A stretch of 47,898 nucleotides of DNA, from assembly GCA_902513935.1 (NCBI GenBank), contig CABXOR010000006.1, positions 1-47,898 on the forward strand, read 5' to 3'. Position numbers and translations under genes: made by a program. Origin of the DNA: an uncultured SAR324 cluster bacterium (GTDB taxonomy: Bacteria; SAR324; NAC60-12). The notes under the pieces were generated by a model. The model was not told where the DNA came from, searched no databases, and saw only the letters and a program-made list of their open reading frames with translations. This document shows positions 36,899 to 44,112 of this stretch, piece by piece; positions within the stretch are counted from its first letter, which is position 1; the number at the start of each line of letters is the position of its first letter.

Positions 36899-38089
36899 TT
36901 GACTACAGCAGTGACCACTAAAGAACCAGAAAATTTGAAAGAAGTTTTTGCTTCCGGTTATGCAAAGTTGTTTGACAAACAATGGCCCATGTGGGTTGGA
37001 GGACTTTTGTTTGGAGTGCTCAATGTTTTTATGTTTGCCTTTGAAAAAGCCTGGAGTGTTGCAGATGGAGTCAGGAATTGGGGAAACTGGTTTTTTAATA
37101 GTGTCGAAGTGACTGAGATTACAATTATAAATCCCCACCTTTATTCGACATCAATATTAAATTTTGGTATCATTGCAGGTGCTTTGGCTTCAGCACTTCT
37201 GGCAAAACAGTTCCAAGTCCGAAGTGCTCCAACTAGAGAATTGTCAAAGGCAATAATTGGCGGTACGCTAATGGGCATAGGGGCATCACTTTCTTTTGGC
37301 TGCAATATTGGTGGGTTTTTTAGTGCTATAAGTGCTTTGTCTATGTCAGGAGTTGCAATGATGGGCGGGCTCATGGTTGGCTCTCTTATTGGTTTGAAGC
37401 TTCTTGTTTGGGAAATAACTTACCTGAGCCCTTCTGCTTCGCCTGTAAGCAAAGACGTTTTAAGGAAGAAGACAAAAAATCAGCCCTTGCTAGGTATGAT
37501 AATTTTGCTGGTCGGGATCCTCTTGGCAGTAGGTTATGATGAATTGGACTATTCTATTAGGAGTGGGTTTCTTATATTTGGTTTGATGATTGGGATCATC
37601 ATGCAAAGAACACGCTTTTGTTTTGTAAGAGCTTTCCGAGAGCCCTTTATGACTGGAGACGGAGGTGCGTCCAAGGCTGTAGCACTCGCAGTTATCATTA
37701 GTGTGATAGGCTTTTCAATACTAAAATGGTCTGACATGAAAGATTGGGAGTCACAAGTATTTGCAGGATTTTGGTTTGGCAGCCTTGTAGGTGGAATTAT
37801 TTTTGGCATAGGTATGTCTCTTACAGGTGGCTGTGCCTCAGGGACTCTTTGGAGAGCTGGTGAAGGACATATTAAGCTTTGGATCGCTCTGATTGCATTT
37901 GCCCTATCAGGTTCATATTTTAGAGAATGGCTTGCAACAAGTGGCTGGTCTATGAAATTGGGTGAGGCTCTCTTCATTCCAGATTTAATTGGTTGGAAAA
38001 TGGGAGTGTTTTCTATTTGCTTGCTAATGCTAGTCTGGTATCTGATTGTTTCATGGAATGAAGCTACCAGAAAGATGGTGATCGTATGA
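36899..38089 (+). CDS. YeeE/YedE-family sulfur-compound permease
   Basis: An inner-membrane transporter of the family that includes the thiosulfate importer TsuA and the selenium-linked YedE. 396 residues and about ten hydrophobic segments in two related halves. The three functional cysteines of TsuA-type proteins are in place: C135 (SFGCNIGG), C241 (RTRFCFVRAFRE) and C312 (TGGCASGTLWR). The start is a TTG at 36899 with AAAGGA seven bases before it. A TusA-like gene normally accompanies such permeases; here it is the TGA-interrupted copy 86 bp upstream. The substrate is probably thiosulfate or another sulfur anion, given the neighbouring sox genes. Confidence 0.9.
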   Translation: MTTAVTTKEPENLKEVFASGYAKLFDKQWPMWVGGLLFGVLNVFMFAFEKAWSVADGVRNWGNWFFNSVEVTEITIINPHLYSTSILNFGIIAGALASALLAKQFQVRSAPTRELSKAIIGGTLMGIGASLSFGCNIGGFFSAISALSMSGVAMMGGLMVGSLIGLKLLVWEITYLSPSASPVSKDVLRKKTKNQPLLGMIILLVGILLAVGYDELDYSIRSGFLIFGLMIGIIMQRTRFCFVRAFREPFMTGDGGASKAVALAVIISVIGFSILKWSDMKDWESQVFAGFWFGSLVGGIIFGIGMSLTGGCASGTLWRAGEGHIKLWIALIAFALSGSYFREWLATSGWSMKLGEALFIPDLIGWKMGVFSICLLMLVWYLIVSWNEATRKMVIV

Positions 38090-38197
38090 TTCGCCAGTGA
38101 ATATAAACTTTCCCAATGTTTTTACTAACTTTGGGGATTTGAATTATTAATCTTATCAAAGGTAGAAGGGAAAAAGATAATTTGCTAGATAAACTTT

Positions 38198-38218
38198 TAC
38201 TGGAAGGTCCTTCCAGTA
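38198..38218 (+). promoter_or_regulatory. 21-bp perfect palindrome, candidate operator
   Basis: TACTGGAAGG and CCTTCCAGTA flank a single central T. The palindrome lies 32 bp upstream of the lipoprotein start codon at 38250. Its size suits a dimeric repressor. As RNA it could form an 8-bp hairpin with a five-base loop followed by TATTTTAA, so a weak terminator for the permease gene is an alternative. Confidence 0.4.
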
Positions 38219-38249
38219 TTTTAACTATTCAATATAAATGGAGAAAAAA

Positions 38250-39614
38250 ATGAAAAATCATTCAATTCTATTGATAGCAGTTTCGATTTTAGCAGGAATG
38301 GTTTCGGGATGCGTAACTGCTGGAACAGCCGGAACTAAAATTGGAGCCCCCACGAAAGGGATGAGTACTGCCGAATATGAATCTCTCATTTTTCTGGATC
38401 CCCAGAATACAATGAAGGCAAATTTTTCTGCAGCTAAGGGAATGGATGGATATTTCCTTATTGATAACCAAGGCGAACCTACTATATCAGTCGTTGACTA
38501 TAATAAAGGGGAAACAATCAAAAAAATTAAGTTAAGCGACCCTCCAGGTACTTCTTTTAAACAGGGTGGGAATCATCACATTTTTGTGATTCCAGGAGGA
38601 AGATATGCATGGTCTTCACAACGTTATTCGAAAGATGTAATGTGGACCATAGATTTAACAACCCATGAGGTGGTTGATACTTTTAGATTAAGTATGGGAG
38701 GTAAGACAATTGTTGCTCCCTTGCATATTGGATTTGCATACAAATCCCCTTTGGCAGTTACAGGTAACATCTTAGACAAAAAGAATGGATATCTTACTTT
38801 TCTGAGAACCGATACTCGTCGTCCTTCACACATAGTTCAACTAAGTTGCCCTGGTGCGAGAGACGCTATGTTCACATTTGATGACTCAAAGGTCTTTACT
38901 ACATGTCAGCAAGAACCCAAAGGCGTTTCAATTGTTGACGTTAGTGGAAGAAAAGAGATCAAATTTATCCCCATAAAAGGAGGAAGAGCTGGAGGCATGA
39001 CGCCCGATGGAAAATATTTCTTGGTTGGAGCTTCGAAGGCCGTTGTCCTAATTGATACTGCTACAAATCAAATTCACAAGACCATAAAAGTTCCTGGCGG
39101 CGGAGGAAATTTCACTTGTCTCCCAGATGGATCAAAGTGCTATGCGGGTTTGAGAAAAGACGATTCAGTTGGAGTAATTGATATGGCCAGTCTTGAACTG
39201 ATTAAAACTATAAAGACAGGTAAAAATGGTAACCGGCTTTATTTAAATCCGGCAAACACCAGATACGGAATTTTTACAAATGAAGATGGTAGATCAGAGA
39301 CCGTATCTGTTATTGATACCCAAAAAGATATCAAGATTATTGATATAGAGACGGGTTTGGGCCCTCATAATGTTGCTTTTAATCCAGAAGGAACTCGAGC
39401 GATTATTTCAACCAAAAAGGAAAATGTTGCAACTCTAGTTGATACATCTTCAGCAAATCCTTCAGAATGGGACGTAATTACCACAGACATTGCTTCGGGT
39501 TTAGAAAATAACGGTGTTCGCTGGGTACCAAGTCCGAGTGCTATTTTGGCTGGAATGGCAGAAGGTTTTGATGCTAAGAATAGTCCAACTGTTCAAATTG
39601 CTGCATCAGAATAA
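38250..39614 (+). CDS. Beta-propeller (YncE-like) lipoprotein
   Basis: A secreted lipoprotein with a signal peptide and a lipobox ending MVSGC, so lipidation is expected at C21. The body consists of repeated beta-blade units typical of YncE/cytochrome D1-like propellers (for example GGRYAWSSQRYSKDVMWTID, GGMTPDGKYFLVGASK and PHNVAFNPEGTRAIISTKK). From the ATG at 38250 it has 454 residues; an ATG four codons upstream is less likely because the GGAG site overlaps that codon region. It lies between the permease and soxY. Function unknown; no heme-binding CxxCH is present. Confidence 0.82.
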   Translation: MKNHSILLIAVSILAGMVSGCVTAGTAGTKIGAPTKGMSTAEYESLIFLDPQNTMKANFSAAKGMDGYFLIDNQGEPTISVVDYNKGETIKKIKLSDPPGTSFKQGGNHHIFVIPGGRYAWSSQRYSKDVMWTIDLTTHEVVDTFRLSMGGKTIVAPLHIGFAYKSPLAVTGNILDKKNGYLTFLRTDTRRPSHIVQLSCPGARDAMFTFDDSKVFTTCQQEPKGVSIVDVSGRKEIKFIPIKGGRAGGMTPDGKYFLVGASKAVVLIDTATNQIHKTIKVPGGGGNFTCLPDGSKCYAGLRKDDSVGVIDMASLELIKTIKTGKNGNRLYLNPANTRYGIFTNEDGRSETVSVIDTQKDIKIIDIETGLGPHNVAFNPEGTRAIISTKKENVATLVDTSSANPSEWDVITTDIASGLENNGVRWVPSPSAILAGMAEGFDAKNSPTVQIAASE

Positions 39615-39626
39615 AATTTTAATAGC

Positions 39627-39670
39627 TGGTGGTCGAATTTCATAAATAAGTTTTTCGGCCACTACTTTTT
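39627..39670 (+). terminator. Rho-independent terminator after the propeller lipoprotein gene
   Basis: An 11-bp stem (39627-39637 with 39654-39664, mostly Watson-Crick with two G-U pairs) has a 16-nt loop and is followed by ACTTTTT. It lies 12 bp after the lipoprotein stop codon and would separate that gene from soxYBZ. Confidence 0.6.
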
Positions 39671-39766
39671 AAAGGATTTTTTGATTTTTACTATTTAGAA
39701 AAGTTCATAATTAGTTGACTAATAAAATATTTGTTCAGCCTTTAATAAGTAATGAGGGAAAATAAA

Positions 39767-40234
39767 ATGAAAATCGAAGAAAAATTTTCTAGAAGAAAAT
39801 TTCTTAACTATACTATGATTGGAGGCGTAGCTATTCCTCTAATTTCTGGAATTCCTGTATCAAATGGAGTATACGGTGGAGTTTTTCAAACTCCTAAAGA
39901 TTTAGAAAATCTGACAGAATTAGAAAGAATACATTTGCCTAAAATTTCATTGCCACCTGTTGTTGAAGATGGAACTCAAGCATCAATTGTGTGTAGTCTT
40001 GATCACCCAATGGATGAAGACCACTACATAAAAAGTATTCAAATTATGAATTTTGCCGATCCTGTAGTAATCAAGGGTAAATTTTTCCTTACGCCAATCA
40101 ACGGAGAAGCATATATAAGTACTCAAATTCGTCTATCAGGAGGTGAAGGTACTGTCTGGGTTGTAGCTGAGTGCAACAAGCACGGGAAATGGGCAGCAAG
40201 TAAAAATGTGAATGTTGCTGCTGGAGGTTGCTGA
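39767..40234 (+). CDS. soxY: SoxY, thiosulfate-carrier subunit
   Basis: Periplasmic SoxYZ subunit that carries sulfur intermediates on its C-terminal cysteine. 155 residues from the ATG at 39767, chosen because GAGGG lies eight bases upstream; an ATG five codons earlier is also in frame. A Tat signal is visible (FSRRKFLNYTMIGG). The C-terminus reads NVAAGGC and ends with the cysteine itself, lacking the two glycines of the usual GGCGG swinging arm. soxB begins 4 bp after the stop. Confidence 0.93.
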   Translation: MKIEEKFSRRKFLNYTMIGGVAIPLISGIPVSNGVYGGVFQTPKDLENLTELERIHLPKISLPPVVEDGTQASIVCSLDHPMDEDHYIKSIQIMNFADPVVIKGKFFLTPINGEAYISTQIRLSGGEGTVWVVAECNKHGKWAASKNVNVAAGGC

Positions 40235-40238
40235 AGTA

Positions 40239-41852
40239 ATGATTTGCTTAGATTGGGCAAAAACTTTGTTTTTCAAAGTTTTTTTGGTGATTATTACACT
40301 TTTTTTTTTCACAACATATAAAGCCAGCTCATTTGCTTCTGGCACTGAAAAAGTAAGGATAATCACTACAAACGATATACATTCGTATCTTAGACCTATA
40401 TATTATCGCTACCTTGATGACATAAAACCCTGGGGTCCAGTTTCTAGAGAAGGGGACTATGTTAATAAGGCCAAAATAGAAGGGAAAATCGGAGGGATGG
40501 CACATGTTGCCTCCATGATCAAGAAACTGAAAGCTGAAAAACCAGGGGAAAATCTACTATTTGATGCAGGTGATACCTGGCATGGCGGAGGAATTACGTT
40601 TTTTGATAAAGGCGTGTCGATGGTGAAGATCATGAACACCATTGGATACGATGCTATGGTTCCTGGAAATTGGGAATTCTTCTATAAAAATGATCATTTC
40701 CTTGATCTAATAGACTTGGCTAACTTTCCTGTAATAGCATACAACCTTTCAGATAAAGAATGGGAAGAACCTGTACTGGATCAGTATATTATCCGAAAAG
40801 TCGGAAAACTCAAAATTGCTATCGTTGGTTATACTTACCCATGGACAGCACTTACATCCGCAATCACTGGCGCCGCTAAGTGGTATAAGTACGGTATCAA
40901 AGAAGATGAAGCAAGAGAGTTGTTGGCGGAAATAAGGAAAAAGGAAGATCCAGATGTCGTCATATTCATTTCACATGGTGGATTCGGTCTTGATCAAAAA
41001 TATGCAAAAAGAGTAGATGGGATTGATGTCCTTCTAAGTGGACACACGCACGATGAAGTACTTGATCCAGTAGTCTGGAATAATACGATAGTCTTTCAGG
41101 GAGGCGCTCACGGGAAATATGTAGTTAGCCTAGACCTGGAAGTCAAAAATAAACAAATTGTTGATTTTGAATATCGCCTTAACAAAGTTATGCAGAATAG
41201 GATTAAACCTGATCCTGAAGTTTCAAAATTAATAGAAGAGGCATACCAACCTTATGAAGCCGAATTGTCAAAAATAATAGGTAAGTCAAATGTTTTATTG
41301 CAGAGACGAGACTTTTGGCAAAGTACAGTTGGGAACCTGATAACAGATACAATGCGAGAGATGCAGAAAACAGATGTTGCTTTTTTCCCTGCCTGGCGCT
41401 TTGGGGCATCGTTGCTACCTGGAGAAATAACTAAGGAGGATATATATAATATAATTCCAACCGAAGGTCATATTTTTAACTTCTCCATGAGAGGAAAAGA
41501 GCTTAAAAGTCTCCTTGAAAACATATTAAGCTCGGTTGTTAATAGAGATCCGTACACCAGGGTAGGTGGCGATATGATTCGATTTTCTGGAATAAAAATT
41601 ATGTGTGATCTCGCTAAATCAGCTGGCAACAGAATAATAAAAATGAGCATAGGCGGAAAAGAATACTCAGAAAATTTAGTTTACAGTATTGCTTCTGCCC
41701 ATACGAGATTTCAGAATAATCCACTTTTTGGTGCAACTCATGTAAAAGATACTGGGAAAATGATTGTAGAAGAGTTAATCGAATATATTGAAAAAAAGAC
41801 TATTATCAGTACAAAAATGGATGACAGAATCAAAGTTTTAGCTTTTCAATAA
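40239..41852 (+). CDS. soxB: SoxB, periplasmic thiosulfohydrolase
   Basis: Manganese-type hydrolase that releases sulfate from SoxY-bound sulfonate. From ATG 40239 it has 538 residues. Metal-site motifs of the 5'-nucleotidase superfamily are visible: D46-x-H48 (TNDIHS), D112 (AGDTW), N144 (GNWEF), H246 (SHGG), H269 and H271 (GHTHD). Unlike many SoxB proteins it lacks a twin-arginine signal and instead has a Sec-like hydrophobic leader (KTLFFKVFLVIITLFFF). An in-frame ATG at 40212 would overlap soxY; the later one is used because it follows the soxY stop and the GGAGGT in the soxY tail. Confidence 0.94.
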   Translation: MICLDWAKTLFFKVFLVIITLFFFTTYKASSFASGTEKVRIITTNDIHSYLRPIYYRYLDDIKPWGPVSREGDYVNKAKIEGKIGGMAHVASMIKKLKAEKPGENLLFDAGDTWHGGGITFFDKGVSMVKIMNTIGYDAMVPGNWEFFYKNDHFLDLIDLANFPVIAYNLSDKEWEEPVLDQYIIRKVGKLKIAIVGYTYPWTALTSAITGAAKWYKYGIKEDEARELLAEIRKKEDPDVVIFISHGGFGLDQKYAKRVDGIDVLLSGHTHDEVLDPVVWNNTIVFQGGAHGKYVVSLDLEVKNKQIVDFEYRLNKVMQNRIKPDPEVSKLIEEAYQPYEAELSKIIGKSNVLLQRRDFWQSTVGNLITDTMREMQKTDVAFFPAWRFGASLLPGEITKEDIYNIIPTEGHIFNFSMRGKELKSLLENILSSVVNRDPYTRVGGDMIRFSGIKIMCDLAKSAGNRIIKMSIGGKEYSENLVYSIASAHTRFQNNPLFGATHVKDTGKMIVEELIEYIEKKTIISTKMDDRIKVLAFQ

Positions 41853-41890
41853 GAAAATAGTATTTTTATACATTTTAATTTAAAAAGAAA

Positions 41891-42244
41891 ATGGCAACAA
41901 AAATAAAACCTCCGCGCATAAGAATTTCCAGGCGTATCAAAAAAAATAAAGTTATCAAGGTGAAAGTAAAGTTTGATCATCCTTCATTTACTGGACTGGC
42001 TATGGCTGACGATAAAACAGAGCCAGTTTTTAACAGGGCAAGGCCTGTAACTTTTATAAGAAATATGCTTGTATACTATGGAGACGAGCTTGTCAGCCGT
42101 TTAAGATTATCTTCAGGTATTGCTGATGATCCACTTTTCACATTTAAATTAAAAGCTACAAAAGAAGCACCCGTCAAGGTTGTTTTCATAGACAATTTTG
42201 GGAAGAGATGGGAAGCTTCAAAAGAAATAAAATTTAAAGGCTGA
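41891..42244 (+). CDS. soxZ: SoxZ, SoxY partner subunit
   Basis: 117-residue beta-sandwich subunit that pairs with SoxY. Recognised by PPRIRISRRIKKNKVIKVKV, HPSFTGLAMAD and WEASKEIKFKG. No signal peptide, as usual, since SoxZ is exported with SoxY by Tat. The order soxY-soxB-soxZ separates Y and Z, which are usually adjacent. Confidence 0.93.
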   Translation: MATKIKPPRIRISRRIKKNKVIKVKVKFDHPSFTGLAMADDKTEPVFNRARPVTFIRNMLVYYGDELVSRLRLSSGIADDPLFTFKLKATKEAPVKVVFIDNFGKRWEASKEIKFKG

Positions 42245-42291
42245 ACTTTTTTGTTTAGCATTTTTTTAAACCTTAATACAGACAGTATGTT

Positions 42292-42999
42292 ATGAAGAAA
42301 TTTTCACAACTATTTTTGGGTTCTTTAATTTTTATTTTTTTATTATGCCAGTCTCTCTGGGCTGTAGCAGTTAAAGAAGAATTCAAAATAGAGGGTATAA
42401 TTTCTATAGCAAGTATAAAGGCATTACAATCTGAGCTTCTAAAAAAATTGGATGTTAAAATCTTAGATTTAAACCTGAAACAAACTGATTCTGGATGGCC
42501 TGTTCTAAAAATAGAATATGATCCTGATATTATTACAAAAGAAAAGATTGAAAATGTAATTGGAGAAATTGAGGACCCAGCTGGACACAAGTATAAAGTT
42601 CACAAAGGACCTCTGATAGCTAATGCTGCTCTTATAGATGAAGAGAACCAAGCGATGATGATTTTGGGTGATATGGCAATGGATTTAAAACAAGTAAAAA
42701 ATCCAACAGATGACTTTGATACCTCCATCAATAATGGGAGGAGAATGTTTATTAAAAACTGTGCAAAATGTCATGGTTTGAATGGAAATGGATACGGAGT
42801 AGTCTCTCACGGATTTGCTACTTGGCCAAAACAGTTATGGGTATGGTATAAAGCTGACAGCACAGCAGATAGCTACCTGTATTGGATACTTGAAAATGGA
42901 AAATCAGATATGCCTCCCTGGGGCTTGGTACTTTCAGAAAATGAACGTTGGGATTTAATAAATTACATTAAAACAATTAAAAATCCCGAAGGAGGCTGA
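42292..42999 (+). CDS. c-type cytochrome with an extra N-terminal alpha/beta domain
   Basis: A 235-residue periplasmic protein with a signal peptide (about 1-26). Residues ~28-105 (EEFKIEGIISIASIKALQSE ... VLKIEYDPDIITKEKIENVI) resemble a ferredoxin-fold heavy-metal-associated-like domain but have no CxxC metal site. A class I cytochrome c domain follows: heme site C157-x-x-C160-H161 (NCAKCHGLNGNG) and axial Met M207 (SDMPPWG). It lies 47 bp after soxZ. With soxXA absent, it may serve as the electron acceptor or a partner in thiosulfate oxidation. That is inference from position. Confidence 0.8.
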   Translation: MKKFSQLFLGSLIFIFLLCQSLWAVAVKEEFKIEGIISIASIKALQSELLKKLDVKILDLNLKQTDSGWPVLKIEYDPDIITKEKIENVIGEIEDPAGHKYKVHKGPLIANAALIDEENQAMMILGDMAMDLKQVKNPTDDFDTSINNGRRMFIKNCAKCHGLNGNGYGVVSHGFATWPKQLWVWYKADSTADSYLYWILENGKSDMPPWGLVLSENERWDLINYIKTIKNPEGG

Positions 43000-43050
43000 A
43001 AAATAGAGCCTTTTTTGAAGTTTGGGGCTTAAGGTGTTGACAAAATTAAG

Positions 43051-43473
43051 ATGAAAGTTTCTGAAGATATCGCTACAAGAGTTTTTTCGGGTATGAACTT
43101 TGAAGAAATTCTTGATTATTTGATTCAGGAAGTTAAGGTTCGAAATTATCTGATTACTCGCGTCAGCAATATAGATAATATTCATGACCGGCTTAATTTA
43201 GAAACTAATAAGAATGTTGGATTTAAGTTTTATAAAATCGTAGAATTTTGCAATTTGGAAAATTGCAGCCAGCTAATTTCTTCTAACTTGCTCGCTGGTG
43301 TTTTTATGCCGGTGAAATTTATTGTCTATCAACCAGTTGCGGAAGAGCAAATTTATATTTCCTTTTTGAGACCTACTTCATTTGCCCACCTTTTTAATTC
43401 TAAAAAAATGATCCGAATTGCCAAAATATTAGAACAGGATATGTATGAAGTTCTTGAAGAAATTGTTTTTTAA
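43051..43473 (+). CDS. DUF302-like protein
   Basis: A 140-residue soluble protein with no signal peptide. The layout fits the DUF302 fold: an N-terminal strand-helix, GFKFYKIVEFCNLENCSQLI in the middle, then PVKFIVYQPVAEEQIYISFL. Cysteines at about 67 and 72 are present. DUF302 function is not established. The gene lies in the sox segment and overlaps the SCO gene by 29 bp, so the two are translationally linked. Confidence 0.7.
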   Translation: MKVSEDIATRVFSGMNFEEILDYLIQEVKVRNYLITRVSNIDNIHDRLNLETNKNVGFKFYKIVEFCNLENCSQLISSNLLAGVFMPVKFIVYQPVAEEQIYISFLRPTSFAHLFNSKKMIRIAKILEQDMYEVLEEIVF

Positions 43474-44062
43474 GTTAGGGTTATTTTTGTTATTACCTTT
43501 ACAATTATTAATCTTTTCTGAATTTTTTCCCCGTCTGGCAGCACATGAAAGTTTTATCTCAGGGACAAATGGAATTCAGGGTGGTGATTTTACATTGCGA
43601 TCGGCTGAAGGCTCTTTGTCTCTTAAAGATTTACGTGGTTCAGTTGTGCTTATATTTTTTGGATACACCTCTTGCCCAAATGTATGCCCAATTTCCTTAG
43701 CCACCATCAGTAATGTCTTTTCTCAGATGTCGCCTGACGAGTTGAAACGGACGAAGGCGCTTTTCATTAGTCTTGATCCTGAAAAAGACAATCTTGAAAT
43801 ACTAAAACAATACACAAATTATTTTCATCCAAACATAGTAGGACTTACTGACGATATTAAAACATTGACAAAAGTTGCAAAGCAATATGGTGTAAAATTT
43901 AAAAAAACTCTCTCTCCAGATTCTGCGTTAGGCTACGTGATTTCTCATTCAGATGATATTATTGTAATCGGACTGGACGGGAGCCCGCAAAAATCATTCC
44001 CGCATGATACGAACACAGTTCCTCTTCTTGCACAAATTAAACAACTTTTGGTAGTTAATTGA
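43445..44062 (+). CDS. SCO1/SenC-family copper/thiol-redox protein
   Basis: A 205-residue membrane-anchored or secreted thioredoxin-fold protein with the SCO copper-binding residues: C77 and C81 (TSCPNVC) and H168 (VISHSDD). SCO proteins deliver copper to cytochrome oxidase or act as periplasmic thiol reductases. The hydrophobic N-terminus spans about 8-25. The start at 43445 lies inside the DUF302 gene, with AGGA seven bases upstream. In this sox context a role in SoxY or cytochrome maturation is plausible but not proven. Confidence 0.92.
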   Translation: MKFLKKLFFKLGLFLLLPLQLLIFSEFFPRLAAHESFISGTNGIQGGDFTLRSAEGSLSLKDLRGSVVLIFFGYTSCPNVCPISLATISNVFSQMSPDELKRTKALFISLDPEKDNLEILKQYTNYFHPNIVGLTDDIKTLTKVAKQYGVKFKKTLSPDSALGYVISHSDDIIVIGLDGSPQKSFPHDTNTVPLLAQIKQLLVVN

Positions 44063-44112
44063 TACCCGTTTTTTAAAACAATTTAAACAGGTAAATTACC
44101 CTGAAGTTAGTC

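Noticed and set aside
40212..40238. The soxB start at the upstream in-frame ATG (40212), overlapping soxY
   Set aside because: It would add a short charged stretch before the hydrophobic leader. The ATG at 40239 follows the soxY stop directly and gives a normal signal peptide.
40230..40260. Read-through of the soxY TGA to restore a GGCGG-like arm
   Set aside because: Reading TGA as Gly would give GGCG followed by SND and unrelated residues, not GGCGG and a stop.
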